The position numbers were made by a program, and so were the translations under genes. Shown one piece after another: positions 46,243 through 55,540 of a DNA stretch of 64,000 bases (the first letter of the stretch is position 1; each line of letters opens with the position of its first letter). The stretch is from Weissella fangxianensis (lineage in GTDB: Bacteria > Bacillota > Bacilli > Lactobacillales > Lactobacillaceae), in NCBI RefSeq assembly GCF_024718545.1, contig NZ_JAMXDB010000004.1:22080-86079 (forward strand), written 5' to 3'. Below the pieces are notes generated by a model that did no database searches, was not told where the DNA came from, and worked only from the letters and a program-made list of their open reading frames with translations.

Positions 46243-46908
46243 ATGCCAGAATTATTACCAAAGGACTGGGCAGAAGCTTTGCAACCAGTGTTACAACCAA
46301 ATTATATTGGTCGCATCCAAGAATTTCTAGATACTGTCTATTTAATCGATACGGTTTATCCAGAACGACAAAATGTATTTGCTGCGTTAAAAGAAACCCC
46401 CTTAGATAAGGTAAAAGTTGTTATTCTAGGTCAGGATCCCTATCCAAATCCTGACCAAGCGCAAGGCCTAAGCTTTTCTGTGCCAGCAACGATGGCACTG
46501 CCTAAATCTTTAATTAATATATACAAAGAGTTGGTTGATGATTTAAATGTTGATGCACCAAAGGATGGTGATTTACGGCGATGGGCAAAGCAAGGCGTTT
46601 TATTATTAAACACGGTTTTGACGGTTCCAGCTCATGATGCTGGTGGCCATGCTGGTGAAGTGTGGGAACCACTGACTGACGAGATTATTAAATTGGTCGC
46701 GCAACGTGATCAAGCCACGGTCTTTATTTTGTGGGGAAAGCAGGCTCAAAATAAAAAGTCATTGATTCAAGGTGAAAAAAACCTAGTGCTACAAGCTCCT
46801 CATCCAAGTCCATTATCTGCATATCGTGGTTTCTTTGGTTCTAAACCATTTAGTCAAACAAATAGCTTTTTACAAAAAAATAATCGTATACCAATCAAGT
46901 GGGCATAG
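46243..46908 (+). CDS. ung: Uracil-DNA glycosylase
   Basis: Family 1 UDG of 221 residues removing uracil from DNA. The water-activating loop GQDPYPNP starts at residue 63 (D65 catalytic), the uracil-binding LLLNTVLTV and the Leu-intercalation loop HPSPLSAYRG are present. Family 1 features are complete. TAGGAG precedes the ATG; pta follows with its own promoter. Confidence 0.95.
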   Translation: MPELLPKDWAEALQPVLQPNYIGRIQEFLDTVYLIDTVYPERQNVFAALKETPLDKVKVVILGQDPYPNPDQAQGLSFSVPATMALPKSLINIYKELVDDLNVDAPKDGDLRRWAKQGVLLLNTVLTVPAHDAGGHAGEVWEPLTDEIIKLVAQRDQATVFILWGKQAQNKKSLIQGEKNLVLQAPHPSPLSAYRGFFGSKPFSQTNSFLQKNNRIPIKWA

Positions 46909-46977
46909 ATAAGAAATTTTGTTGCTTACATGCAACACTTAGAAATGGCTATATATCAATGGATGAAAAGCCTGTAT

Positions 46978-46985
46978 GGTATAAT
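46978..46985 (+). promoter_or_regulatory. Extended -10 promoter of pta
   Basis: TGGTATAAT (ending 46985) is an extended -10, about 52 nt before the start codon. No clear -35. Confidence 0.5.
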
Positions 46986-47036
46986 AGATTGTGTAATACA
47001 ATAATAATTTAGAAAAGAGACGGGGGTTTGTTGATC

Positions 47037-48017
47037 ATGGAGTTGTTTGAGCAATTAGCAAATAAAATTAAGGGACAAAATAAGACACTTGTATTTCCTG
47101 AGGGAGAAGATGCTCGTGTTCAAGGTGCAGCAGTACGATTAGCTGCCGATGGATTGGTTAAACCAATTTTATTGGGAAAGCAGTCATTAATTGATGCAAC
47201 AGCTGAAAAAAACCAATTTGATTTATCAAACTTAACAGTCATTGATCCAGCTAGTTATCCTGATGATAAGTTGAAGAAGATGATTCGTGAACTTATTGAG
47301 CGCCGTCATGGTAAGACGGATACAGCAACTGCCAAAAAGTGGGTTACTGACGTAAATTATTTTGGTACGATGCTGGTTTATATGAACTTAGCTGATGGTA
47401 TGGTGTCTGGTGCGACACATCCTACGGGTGATACTGTGCGTCCAGCATTACAAATTATAAAGACTGCCCCAGGTTCATCACGTATTTCTGGTGCGTTCGT
47501 GATGCAACGAAACGATGAACGTTATATTTTTGCTGATGCAGCTATCAATATTGATATTGACGCACAAACAATGGCTGAGATTGCAATTCAGTCAGCCAAG
47601 ACGGCCAAAGTCTTTGGAATTGATCCAAAAGTTGCTATGTTGAGTTTCTCAACAAAGGGATCAGCTAAGGCACCACAAGTAGATAAGGTTACCAAAGCAA
47701 CTACAATTGCGAAGGAGTTGGATTCGTCATTAGCGATTGATGGTGAGTTACAATTTGATGCGGCATTTGTACCAGAGGTTGCTCAGTCAAAGGCCCCTAA
47801 GTCAGAGATTGCTGGTCAAGCGAATGTCTTCGTGTTCCCTGATTTGCAGTCTGGTAATATTGGTTATAAAATCGCACAACGATTAGGTGGATTTGAAGCA
47901 GTTGGTCCAATTTTACAAGGGTTAGCTAAACCAGTTTCAGATTTGTCACGTGGCGCCAATGAAGAAGACGTCTATAAGGTCGCTATTATTACGGCTGCGC
48001 AAGCATTAGAAAATTAG
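47037..48017 (+). CDS. pta: Phosphate acetyltransferase
   Basis: Enzyme of 326 residues interconverting acetyl phosphate and acetyl-CoA. In heterofermenters acetyl phosphate from phosphoketolase goes to ethanol through this enzyme to regenerate NAD. Motifs: FPEGEDARVQGAAVRLAADG, GATHPTGDTVRPALQ and PDLQSGNIGYKI. The ATG at 47037 follows GGGGG (47022-47026) by 10 nt. Short Pta without the DRTGG domain, as usual for Firmicutes. Confidence 0.95.
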   Translation: MELFEQLANKIKGQNKTLVFPEGEDARVQGAAVRLAADGLVKPILLGKQSLIDATAEKNQFDLSNLTVIDPASYPDDKLKKMIRELIERRHGKTDTATAKKWVTDVNYFGTMLVYMNLADGMVSGATHPTGDTVRPALQIIKTAPGSSRISGAFVMQRNDERYIFADAAINIDIDAQTMAEIAIQSAKTAKVFGIDPKVAMLSFSTKGSAKAPQVDKVTKATTIAKELDSSLAIDGELQFDAAFVPEVAQSKAPKSEIAGQANVFVFPDLQSGNIGYKIAQRLGGFEAVGPILQGLAKPVSDLSRGANEEDVYKVAIITAAQALEN

Positions 48018-48031
48018 ATAAAGTAGCAAAT

Positions 48032-48093
48032 AAAAGCGACATAACACAAATTCGTTGGTAATTTTACAGATGATAGGTGTTATGGCGCTTTTT
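48032..48093 (+). terminator. Terminator after pta
   Basis: AAAAGCGACATAACAC (48032-48047) pairs with GTGTTATGGCGCTTTT (48077-48092, one mismatch), followed by T. Confidence 0.8.
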
Positions 48094-48122
48094 AATATGA
48101 AATGACATAGGAGGTTTCGTGA

Positions 48123-49100
48123 ATGTGTACAAGTATTTTTCAAATTGCGCGTGATGGCGTGCATATTTTATCACGAACAATGGATTGGCCACGTTTAGAA
48201 AATTCACCCATGTTTGTACCAAGAAAGTATCAATGGCATTCATCATTTAATCGCCATTTGATGCAAAATAAATATGCCTTTATTGGTGGGGGAGAATTAA
48301 GTAATAAACGTACCGATGTTGCTGACGGCGTTAATGAGTTTGGGTTGTGCGCGCAAAAATTGACCTTTGGGAATGGGGCTCAATTTGTGGATGAAATTGA
48401 TGATACAAAAGTACAAATGGCACCTTTTGAATTTGTATTTTGGCTTTTAGGAAATTTTAAATCAATTGCTGATATTACCGAGCACATTGCCGACATACAA
48501 TTGATGTCAGAAAAAAATAGCGTTGTTAAGTATGGTAATCCTGAACTACACTATGCTGTCACTGATCCGACCGGGGCAGTTGTGGTCATCGAGCCAACTG
48601 AATGGCCAATGAAAATTGTTCCTAATCCATTGGGAATAGTGACTAACAGTCCTTACTTTGAGCGCCAAATTCAGCAACTGGAAAAATATGTTGATTTTAA
48701 ACCTGAATTCAAAGCTGGTACAATTCCCGTCAATTCACCAAAAGTAACGACGGGTAATCTTTCAGGTAAGGCAACACCGCCGGGATCTTATTCACCTGGT
48801 GCGCGCTTTTTAAGGGCCGCTTATTTAAAAGAACGTGCTGACCAGCCCGCTGATGAAGACGAGGCGATTGTCACTAGTTGGCATTTGTTAGACAGCGTGA
48901 CTGTACCACAAAACTTAACACACCAACAGACATTTTCAGTTTATCGTGCAGCCACGGTAGCTGAGAGTCGCAGTTATTATTTCCAATCTTATCATCAAGG
49001 AGAGGTGTCTAAACTTCAATTGACGGATGACATGCTAACGTCCACCGAGGCGATTGTTTACCATGTGCCAGATAAATTAACGGTTAATCAGTTGAATTAG
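48123..49100 (+). CDS. Choloylglycine hydrolase family protein (bile-salt hydrolase or penicillin V acylase)
   Basis: Ntn-type linear amide hydrolase of 325 residues. The Met is expected to be removed to expose nucleophile Cys2; R18 and D21 (ILSRTMDW) and the Asn in GIVTNSPYF are conserved. The family includes conjugated bile-salt hydrolases and penicillin V acylases; sequence alone does not separate the two here. AGGAGG precedes the ATG. Monocistronic, with a terminator on both sides. Confidence 0.85.
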   Translation: MCTSIFQIARDGVHILSRTMDWPRLENSPMFVPRKYQWHSSFNRHLMQNKYAFIGGGELSNKRTDVADGVNEFGLCAQKLTFGNGAQFVDEIDDTKVQMAPFEFVFWLLGNFKSIADITEHIADIQLMSEKNSVVKYGNPELHYAVTDPTGAVVVIEPTEWPMKIVPNPLGIVTNSPYFERQIQQLEKYVDFKPEFKAGTIPVNSPKVTTGNLSGKATPPGSYSPGARFLRAAYLKERADQPADEDEAIVTSWHLLDSVTVPQNLTHQQTFSVYRAATVAESRSYYFQSYHQGEVSKLQLTDDMLTSTEAIVYHVPDKLTVNQLN

Positions 49101-49112
49101 TTAATAACCCGG

Positions 49113-49146
49113 AAAAGCTCAGTGAAATTCTAAGATGAGCTTTTTT
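49113..49146 (+). terminator. Terminator after the choloylglycine hydrolase gene
   Basis: AAAAGCTCA (49113-49121) pairs with TGAGCTTTT (49136-49144), followed by T. Confidence 0.82.
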
Positions 49147-49194
49147 ACTTTGTGCGCTTACATTGTTTGTACTCTGTAATCAATTGCTGAAAAA

Positions 49195-49203
49195 TGGTAT
49201 ACT
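49195..49203 (+). promoter_or_regulatory. Extended -10 promoter giving an apparently leaderless tsaE mRNA
   Basis: TGGTATACT (TATACT at 49198-49203) is an extended -10 only 7 nt before the tsaE ATG (49211). Usual spacing places the transcript start at the A of ATG or one base before, and no ribosome site is seen upstream of that ATG. Confidence 0.6.
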
Positions 49204-49210
49204 TCTAATT

Positions 49211-49672
49211 ATGAGAATATTAGTGAATACAGTGAATGAAACACAAAAATTAGCTGCCAAGTTGGCAAAAAATGTGGCTGCTGGAGACACAATTCTATTA
49301 TCAGGGGACTTAGGAGCAGGTAAGACTACTTTTACACAAGGATTTGCAAAAGAACTAGGAATTAAGCGACCAGTTAAAAGTCCAACATTTACTTTGGTAC
49401 GTGAATATCAAACATCAGAATTTCCATTATATCATTTAGACGTTTATCGTCTTGGCGAAGAAGGGAATGCCGAAGATTTAGGATTATCTGAGTATTTTGG
49501 TGGCGACGCGGTTGCCTTAGTTGAATGGTCACAATATATCAAACCTGATTTGCCCGATGATGTGTTGAAAATTTCGTTTGAAAGGGTCGCTAGCCAAGAA
49601 ACCCAACGGTTAATTACGATAACAGCAACAGGTAAGGAATCCACACGATTATTAGCTGCAATGGAGGAATAA
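49211..49672 (+). CDS. tsaE: tRNA threonylcarbamoyladenosine biosynthesis ATPase TsaE
   Basis: P-loop ATPase of 153 residues needed with TsaB, TsaC and TsaD to make t6A37 on ANN-decoding tRNAs. Walker A GDLGAGKTTFTQ is near residues 32-43; VKSPTFTLVREY, LYHLDVYRL and VEWSQYI follow, all typical. The ATG at 49211 has no ribosome site but starts the conserved part; the open frame from 49163 would add 16 residues that include the promoter. It overlaps the next gene by one base. Head of a long plus-strand operon. Confidence 0.9.
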   Translation: MRILVNTVNETQKLAAKLAKNVAAGDTILLSGDLGAGKTTFTQGFAKELGIKRPVKSPTFTLVREYQTSEFPLYHLDVYRLGEEGNAEDLGLSEYFGGDAVALVEWSQYIKPDLPDDVLKISFERVASQETQRLITITATGKESTRLLAAMEE

Positions 49673-50184
49673 TGGAGATATTTGTACGGCCTGCTGATAG
49701 ACAGGATGCAGTAAAACTAATGGGACTGTTATTTCAATTACAAGAAGAATCTAGTACATTTATGCTTGAACAAGATCCTGAAACGATAGAAGCGGCAGAT
49801 GAAGCTGATAATATTGATATTTTGCAGACGACAACCAATAACATCATGTTAGTAGCTGCGACTGAGGAAGGTCAGCTTGTTGGTTTAGCTTCGGCTGCTG
49901 CAAAGCCTCGGAAACCAAAAATTGCCGAGGTCGGCGTTGCTGTATTAGCTGATTATCAAGGAAATGGTTTGGCACAGGCGATGATGGCTGAAATATTAAA
50001 CTGGGCGACAACTTTTAGTTCGGTAAAACAGTTAGTGTTGACTGTGCAAACAATCAACGAGGCTGCCATCCATATTTATGAGAAGCTTGGCTTTAAGCGA
50101 ATACCAGAATCCGAAAGCGAAGTTTTGAATAGCAATCATGATTTGGTACCAGCTTTTGACATGTCATGGATAGTAAATGATTGA
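49672..50184 (+). CDS. GNAT-family N-acetyltransferase
   Basis: Acetyl-CoA-dependent acyltransferase fold of 170 residues. Motif A is VAVLADYQGNGLAQAMMAEIL, a variant of R/Q-x-x-G-x-G/A; IYEKLGFKRI follows. It lies next to tsaE where many Firmicutes carry the S18-acetylating enzyme RimI, but this protein is less like RimI in motif. Substrate unknown. Translationally coupled to tsaE (TAATG). Confidence 0.82.
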   Translation: MEIFVRPADRQDAVKLMGLLFQLQEESSTFMLEQDPETIEAADEADNIDILQTTTNNIMLVAATEEGQLVGLASAAAKPRKPKIAEVGVAVLADYQGNGLAQAMMAEILNWATTFSSVKQLVLTVQTINEAAIHIYEKLGFKRIPESESEVLNSNHDLVPAFDMSWIVND

Positions 50185-50196
50185 CGAGGTGTACAT

Positions 50197-50730
50197 ATGA
50201 ATTTTGTTGCGATGGATTTTGAAACTGCAAGTGCTAAACGTTACAGTGCCGTATCGCTTGGCTTGGCGGTTGTACGTGATAATAAACTTGTAGACGAATT
50301 TTATACATTAATTAAACCGGATAGTTTTTTTGACAAACGTAATACTCGGATTCATGGTATAACTGAGGCGGATGTTCTTGATGCGCCCATTTTTCCAGAA
50401 GTTTGGGAACAGGTGCAGCAATTTTATACGCCTAACCAGTTAGTCATTGCCCATAATGCATCCTTCGATAATGGTGTTTTGCGTGAAACACTGACGCATT
50501 ACGGGATTGGCGTGCCACATTATTTATCTTTAGATACTGTACGTACATCGCGTAAGCTTTATCCAGAATTACCAAATCATAAATTGAATACGGTATCAGC
50601 AGCGTTAGGAATTGATTTGCAGCATCATCATAATGCACTTGATGATACAGTAGCGGCCGCTGAAATTTTAGTACGACAAGCCACTGACTTTGGTGTTGAA
50701 CCGTTGAAACAGTTGGTTAAAGTGATTTAA
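50197..50730 (+). CDS. DEDDh 3'-5' exonuclease (DnaQ-like)
   Basis: Single-domain exonuclease of 177 residues. Exo I (MDFETA), Exo II (AHNASFDNGVL) and Exo III (HHHNALDDTVAA, DEDDh type) are intact. It is the kind seen as a PolC-like proofreading domain or as a stand-alone nuclease in lactic acid bacteria. Role in repair or RNA turnover is inference. In the same operon as murB, 16 nt downstream. Confidence 0.85.
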   Translation: MNFVAMDFETASAKRYSAVSLGLAVVRDNKLVDEFYTLIKPDSFFDKRNTRIHGITEADVLDAPIFPEVWEQVQQFYTPNQLVIAHNASFDNGVLRETLTHYGIGVPHYLSLDTVRTSRKLYPELPNHKLNTVSAALGIDLQHHHNALDDTVAAAEILVRQATDFGVEPLKQLVKVI

Positions 50731-50745
50731 TTAAGGAATTAAAAA

Positions 50746-51639
50746 ATGAAGATGTTGAATGAAATGTTTCCAAGTTATAACATTCAGGCGAATGTTAATT
50801 TAGGAAATTATACGAATACTCGTGTTGGTGGACCAGCTGATTGGTGCTTTTGGCCAAAAACACAGCACGAATTGCAGCAAGTGGTTCTTTTTGCAAATGA
50901 GGCTAACTTACCAATTACTGTATTAGGAAATGCATCCAATCTAGTGATTACGGATGATGGCCGTCAAGGAGTAGTTATCTTTTTGACAGAAATGCACCAA
51001 ATTAAAGTCTTTCAAAATAATATCATCGCTGAAGCAGGCGCATGGATAATTGACGTTGCGCAAATGGCTTATGATTATTCGTTAACCGGTTTAGAATGGG
51101 CTGCAGGAATTCCAGGATCTATCGGTGGTGCTGTTTTTATGAATGCAGGCGCATACGGCGGTCAAATTGACCAGGTCGTACAAAGTGTGGATGTGATTAC
51201 ACCGATGGGCGAAATAAAAACCTATCCAGTCGCTGATTTAGCCTTCGGATATCGCCATAGTCTAGTACAAGAAACTGGCGATATTATTATCAGCGCAACT
51301 TTTGCAATGCAATCCGGTAAACGAGCAGAAATCGGTAGTAAGATGACTGATTTTAATGAACGTCGAGCACAAAAGCAGCCCTTAGAATTTCCATCTTGTG
51401 GTTCGGTCTTTAAGCGACCAACAGGATATTTTGCAGGTAAATTAATTATGGATTCTGGCTTACAAGGTTGTCAGATTGGTGGGGCACAAGTCTCTACAAA
51501 GCATGCTGGTTTCATTGTTAATCGTGGCCAGGCGACTGGTAGTGACTATGTCAATTTAATTAGCCATATTCAGGATGTTGTGTATGAAAAATTTTCAGTA
51601 AATCTAGAAACTGAAGTTAGGATACTAGGAAGAAAGTAA
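50746..51639 (+). CDS. murB: UDP-N-acetylenolpyruvoylglucosamine reductase
   Basis: FAD enzyme of 297 residues that makes UDP-MurNAc for peptidoglycan. FAD-binding TRVGGPADW and LGNASNLVI are in the N-terminal domain, AGIPGSIGGAVFMNAGAYGG follows, and the catalytic Ser lies in PSCGSVFKRP. This is the shorter type II class, typical for Firmicutes. AAGGAA precedes the ATG. Confidence 0.95.
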   Translation: MKMLNEMFPSYNIQANVNLGNYTNTRVGGPADWCFWPKTQHELQQVVLFANEANLPITVLGNASNLVITDDGRQGVVIFLTEMHQIKVFQNNIIAEAGAWIIDVAQMAYDYSLTGLEWAAGIPGSIGGAVFMNAGAYGGQIDQVVQSVDVITPMGEIKTYPVADLAFGYRHSLVQETGDIIISATFAMQSGKRAEIGSKMTDFNERRAQKQPLEFPSCGSVFKRPTGYFAGKLIMDSGLQGCQIGGAQVSTKHAGFIVNRGQATGSDYVNLISHIQDVVYEKFSVNLETEVRILGRK

Positions 51640-51657
51640 GAAAAAAGGAGCGTATGT

Positions 51658-53715
51658 ATGGCTTTACTACAAACCGTTGTAGGCCTGACATTTTTGGTCG
51701 TGTTAGGTAATGTATTAGGTTACTTTCTAAAAAAAGTACCAGTCAGTTTGATTCAAATTGGATTGGGATTATTAGTTGCAGTATTTTTAGATGTCGAAAT
51801 CAAACTTGATACAGAATGGTTTTTACTTTTGTTTATCGCACCGTTGCTATATTCGGATGCGTGGCGGTTTCCCAAAAAAGAGCTTTGGGAGTTAAGAGGA
51901 CCAATTTTCGGTAATGCAATCCTATTAGTATTTATTACGACGATTGTTGGTGGTTTTTTAATTTATTGGATGGTACCACAGTTACCACTTCCCGTTGCAC
52001 TGGCGATTGCGGCCATTTTATCGCCAACTGATCCGGTAGCAGTGTCAGCAATAGCTTCTGAAGCAAAGTTACCACCTTCAATTATGCATTTAGTCGCTGG
52101 CGAAAGTTTGATTAATGATGCCAGTGGGTTGGTCGGATTTAAGTTTGCTGTTGCAGCTGCAACAGCTGGTACATTTTCACTTTGGCAAGCAACAGGTGAG
52201 TTCTTTTATGTTTCTATTATGGGGGCTTTAGTTGGAGCCTTGATGGGATTCTTAATTAACGGCATTGGTGATTGGTTGTCATCACATGCCATTAATGATG
52301 TTTCGTTACGAGTTGTTATTCAGCTATTTACACCGTTCTTAGTCTACATTATCACCGAAGAAATCAATGCTTCAGGTGTTATTGCTGTGGTTGTTGCGGC
52401 AATTATTTTAAATATTCATACAAAGCATGATGTTGACTACACTGGTGAATTACACGTGATTGGTATTAATACATGGAATGTTTTTGGGTACTTATTGAAC
52501 GGATACATATTTGTTATCTTAGGAATTGAATTCCCATTAGCAACGCATATTGGGCAAGTTATCTCACTACCTATGGCTATTTTGTATTCAGTAATTACTT
52601 GGTTTATTATCTTTGGTATTCGTGTTATTTGGACATATGTTTCGCAATGGGTACGTTTGAAAAATCATAAGCATGAAACAGCTTCGTGGCGCGTGGCAAT
52701 TACCTCAGGCTTAACTGGTGTTCGTGGTGCCGTAACGATGGCGGGAGTTTTATCGGTGCCACTTGTTACAGATAGCGGGGAGCCTTTTCCACAACGGGCA
52801 TTGATGCTATTTATTGCAGCAATCACAATTATTCTGTCTTTGGTCGCTGCCATTGTATTGTTGCCGATAGTTGGAGGCACAAAGAAAACGCAGGTACCGC
52901 CTGGTACTAAAAAAGCTAAAGCGAAAGTCGCACAGCACATGTCAGAGCCACGTGCGCGGGTCTATGTTTTACAGTCAGCTGTACGAGAAATTGAAGCACG
53001 TCGACGTGAATCAAATCAAATTGTCATTTATGAAATTATAAGACGATATCAAATTGAAATTCGGCAGTTACAATTGCAATTTATGAAAACGGATAAACTA
53101 AGTCCAATTTTGGATGCTGAAATGGCATTGCGTCAAATTGGTCTTGAAGCAGAACGTAGCGCCATTCAGGGATTGTTAGTTGACGAGCGAATTACGCCGT
53201 TAGTATTTGCTAGTGAAGGACGTCGTATTGATCGATCAGAATCTGAACTGGATGATTTGGTTACCCATGATCGCGCGAAGCGAACTTGGCGTCAGGTTCG
53301 ACGTTTCTTGTTAAGTTTTGGGCGCATGATTCGTGTGTGGTTAAGTGATACTTCGTCAGATGCTCTTTTGAGTGAATATGAATTGGCTAGACATGAAGCT
53401 GCCAAAGAAGCAATTGCAGCAATTTCAAAATACATTAGTACAGATGAGGCCCAAGATTCGCATCTCGATCAAACTGCAGCGTATAATTTAATTATTATGT
53501 ATCGTTCACGCTTAGAGCGAGAACGTCATGGCGGTAATGGTGTGCAAAGTGAAGAAGACCTAAAGTTAGAGTTAGAGCTAGTTGGGTTAAATGCACAGCG
53601 TGATGCAGTGCAACATCTAACAGAAGCGCATTTTATTTCGAATACAACAAGTAGGAACATTCGACAAAACATTAACTTTACGGAAGCAGGAAAGTTGACT
53701 AATTTGGAAGAATAG
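51658..53715 (+). CDS. Na+/H+ antiporter (CPA1 family)
   Basis: Cation:proton antiporter of 685 residues. Ten to twelve membrane helices fill residues 1-410, with the ion-site motif SPTDPVAVSAIA and GESLINDASGLVGF typical of the CPA1 family. A long cytoplasmic tail of about 260 residues, rich in Arg/Glu/Gln, probably regulates it. It sits just before cdaA, and c-di-AMP is known to control K+ and Na+ transport in Firmicutes, so a link is possible. The stop and next start are 8 nt apart. Confidence 0.9.
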   Translation: MALLQTVVGLTFLVVLGNVLGYFLKKVPVSLIQIGLGLLVAVFLDVEIKLDTEWFLLLFIAPLLYSDAWRFPKKELWELRGPIFGNAILLVFITTIVGGFLIYWMVPQLPLPVALAIAAILSPTDPVAVSAIASEAKLPPSIMHLVAGESLINDASGLVGFKFAVAAATAGTFSLWQATGEFFYVSIMGALVGALMGFLINGIGDWLSSHAINDVSLRVVIQLFTPFLVYIITEEINASGVIAVVVAAIILNIHTKHDVDYTGELHVIGINTWNVFGYLLNGYIFVILGIEFPLATHIGQVISLPMAILYSVITWFIIFGIRVIWTYVSQWVRLKNHKHETASWRVAITSGLTGVRGAVTMAGVLSVPLVTDSGEPFPQRALMLFIAAITIILSLVAAIVLLPIVGGTKKTQVPPGTKKAKAKVAQHMSEPRARVYVLQSAVREIEARRRESNQIVIYEIIRRYQIEIRQLQLQFMKTDKLSPILDAEMALRQIGLEAERSAIQGLLVDERITPLVFASEGRRIDRSESELDDLVTHDRAKRTWRQVRRFLLSFGRMIRVWLSDTSSDALLSEYELARHEAAKEAIAAISKYISTDEAQDSHLDQTAAYNLIIMYRSRLERERHGGNGVQSEEDLKLELELVGLNAQRDAVQHLTEAHFISNTTSRNIRQNINFTEAGKLTNLEE

Positions 53716-53723
53716 GAGTTTGT

Positions 53724-54557
53724 ATGAATTTTGATATTGATGCATTATTAAAAAATATAAACATTGTCCGTATTATTGATGTCATCATTGTGTGGTGGGT
53801 GCTATATCGATTAATGATGTTGATTCGTGGTACCAAGGCAGTAACTTTACTGCGTGGTGTTGGAATTGTTATTATAGTGAAGGTTGTTAGTTGGTACTTC
53901 GGTTTAGCTACAATTTCATGGGTAACAGATCAAATTATTAATTGGGGAGTTATCGCGCTGGTTATTGTTTTTCAGCCCGAAATTCGACGTGGCTTGGAAC
54001 ATCTTGGCCGCTCAGGTTTGTTCAGGCAAAAACAGGCTTATCAATCCGAGAAGCGTTTAGTTAATGAATTAGATGATGCGATTCAATATATGTCTAAACG
54101 ACGGATTGGTGCTTTAATTTCAATTGAGATGGAGACGGGGTTGGAAGAGTATATTGAAACCGGTATACCGATTGATGCTGAAGTTTCAAGCCAACTATTG
54201 ATCAATACTTTTATTCCGAATACGCCCTTGCATGACGGGGCGGTTATTTTAAAGGATAATCGTTTAGCGACTGCTGCCGCTTACTTACCATTGTCAGATA
54301 GTGCAACGATCCCTAAAGAACTTGGAACTCGTCATCGTGCATCAGTGGGAATTTCAGAGGTCACGGATGCCTTGACAATCGTTGTGTCTGAAGAAACGGG
54401 TGCGGTATCAATTACTAGAAATTCAGAGTTAATGCAGTCATTATCGCGTGAAGATTATCGCAAGTATTTGACTCGTCAACTTGTTACATCAGATGAGACG
54501 GCTGATCAATCTTGGTGGACACAATTACGATCATTCTTAAAACGAGGAGATAAGTAA
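53724..54557 (+). CDS. cdaA: Diadenylate cyclase CdaA (DacA)
   Basis: Membrane enzyme of 277 residues that makes c-di-AMP from two ATP. Three N-terminal helices (about 10-85) are followed by the DAC domain with the DGA motif (171-173, LHDGAVIL) and RHR (203-205, GTRHRASVG). Both are needed for catalysis. The cdaA-cdaR-glmM order is conserved in Firmicutes and ties c-di-AMP to cell-wall precursor supply. AGGAG precedes the ATG. Confidence 0.95.
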   Translation: MNFDIDALLKNINIVRIIDVIIVWWVLYRLMMLIRGTKAVTLLRGVGIVIIVKVVSWYFGLATISWVTDQIINWGVIALVIVFQPEIRRGLEHLGRSGLFRQKQAYQSEKRLVNELDDAIQYMSKRRIGALISIEMETGLEEYIETGIPIDAEVSSQLLINTFIPNTPLHDGAVILKDNRLATAAAYLPLSDSATIPKELGTRHRASVGISEVTDALTIVVSEETGAVSITRNSELMQSLSREDYRKYLTRQLVTSDETADQSWWTQLRSFLKRGDK

Positions 54558-54558
54558 T

Positions 54559-55530
54559 ATGAAACGACGTACTGATAAAATCGTGTATAGTCTGTTGACA
54601 TTAGTTGTCGCCGTCTTTATGTCTGCATATACTGATTCGCAATCAACGGCCTCTAATCGTCGTTCGAATGATGATACTAGCAAACTATCCACTATTGGTA
54701 AAATAACATCATCTCAGTCTGAAACGGTTAGTGTTCCGATTCAATTTTCAGGAATTAATACGGATGATTATTATATTAGTGGTGCACCAGATAATGTTGC
54801 TGTGACAATAAGTGGACCGTCAGCGTTAGTGACAGCTGCTAAAAATACGAAGAATTTTCAAGTATCAGCAAACTTAAAGAACTTATCGGATGGTACGCAT
54901 ACAGTTAGCCTTAAAGTTACCGGTTTAAATAAGGATTTGACGTATAAACTCAAAACGTCTAAGGTGACATTGACTATGTATAAGCGGACTTCTTCATATT
55001 ATTCAGTGAAAACTAATTATAATAAGGATGCTATTGCTGATGGGTATACAGTCGGCACAGTTACTTCATCAGTGAATAACGTGCAAATTATGGGACGCCA
55101 AGCAGCAATTAATGCAGTGGACAATGTTGTGGCTGATGTGCAATTGAAGCGAGATACCAAGAAGACCGTTCGACAAAAGGTAACGCTACAAGCAGTTGAT
55201 GTTAATGGCAATCCAGTCGATGTTGCTGTGTCACCTCAGGTAACGACAGTTAAGGTCCCAGTCAAAACAGGTAATGGTACAAGACAAATACCATTGGACC
55301 TAAAGACGAAAAATGGTAATGCGTCAGAGTTTTCATTGTCTGGATCAATTAATGAAGTTGCTGTAAAAGGAAATACTGATGTGTTAAATAAGATTAAGAA
55401 TGTCGAGGCCGTTGTAGACCTATCAGGAGTGACGACAACAACAGAAAAAGATGTCACGATTAAAGTGCCAGATGGTGCCGAAAGTGTCGATCCAAAAACA
55501 GTATCGGTGGTTATAACGCCGAAGGAGTAG
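54559..55530 (+). CDS. cdaR: CdaA regulator with YbbR repeats (CdaR)
   Basis: Membrane-anchored extracytoplasmic protein of 323 residues. One N-terminal helix (about 10-25), then about three YbbR repeats of about 80 residues, each with a VxxxGPxxxV-like motif (for example [13 protein letters not shown] and [13 protein letters not shown]). In other Firmicutes CdaR controls CdaA. It starts 2 nt after cdaA and 11 nt before glmM. Confidence 0.9.
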   Translation: MKRRTDKIVYSLLTLVVAVFMSAYTDSQSTASNRRSNDDTSKLSTIGKITSSQSETVSVPIQFSGINTDDYYISGAPDNVAVTISGPSALVTAAKNTKNFQVSANLKNLSDGTHTVSLKVTGLNKDLTYKLKTSKVTLTMYKRTSSYYSVKTNYNKDAIADGYTVGTVTSSVNNVQIMGRQAAINAVDNVVADVQLKRDTKKTVRQKVTLQAVDVNGNPVDVAVSPQVTTVKVPVKTGNGTRQIPLDLKTKNGNASEFSLSGSINEVAVKGNTDVLNKIKNVEAVVDLSGVTTTTEKDVTIKVPDGAESVDPKTVSVVITPKE

Positions 55531-55540
55531 AAAGAGAAAT

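Noticed and set aside
49163..49210. Upstream in-frame start for tsaE
   Set aside because: The added 16 residues overlap the promoter -10 and are not part of the TsaE family.
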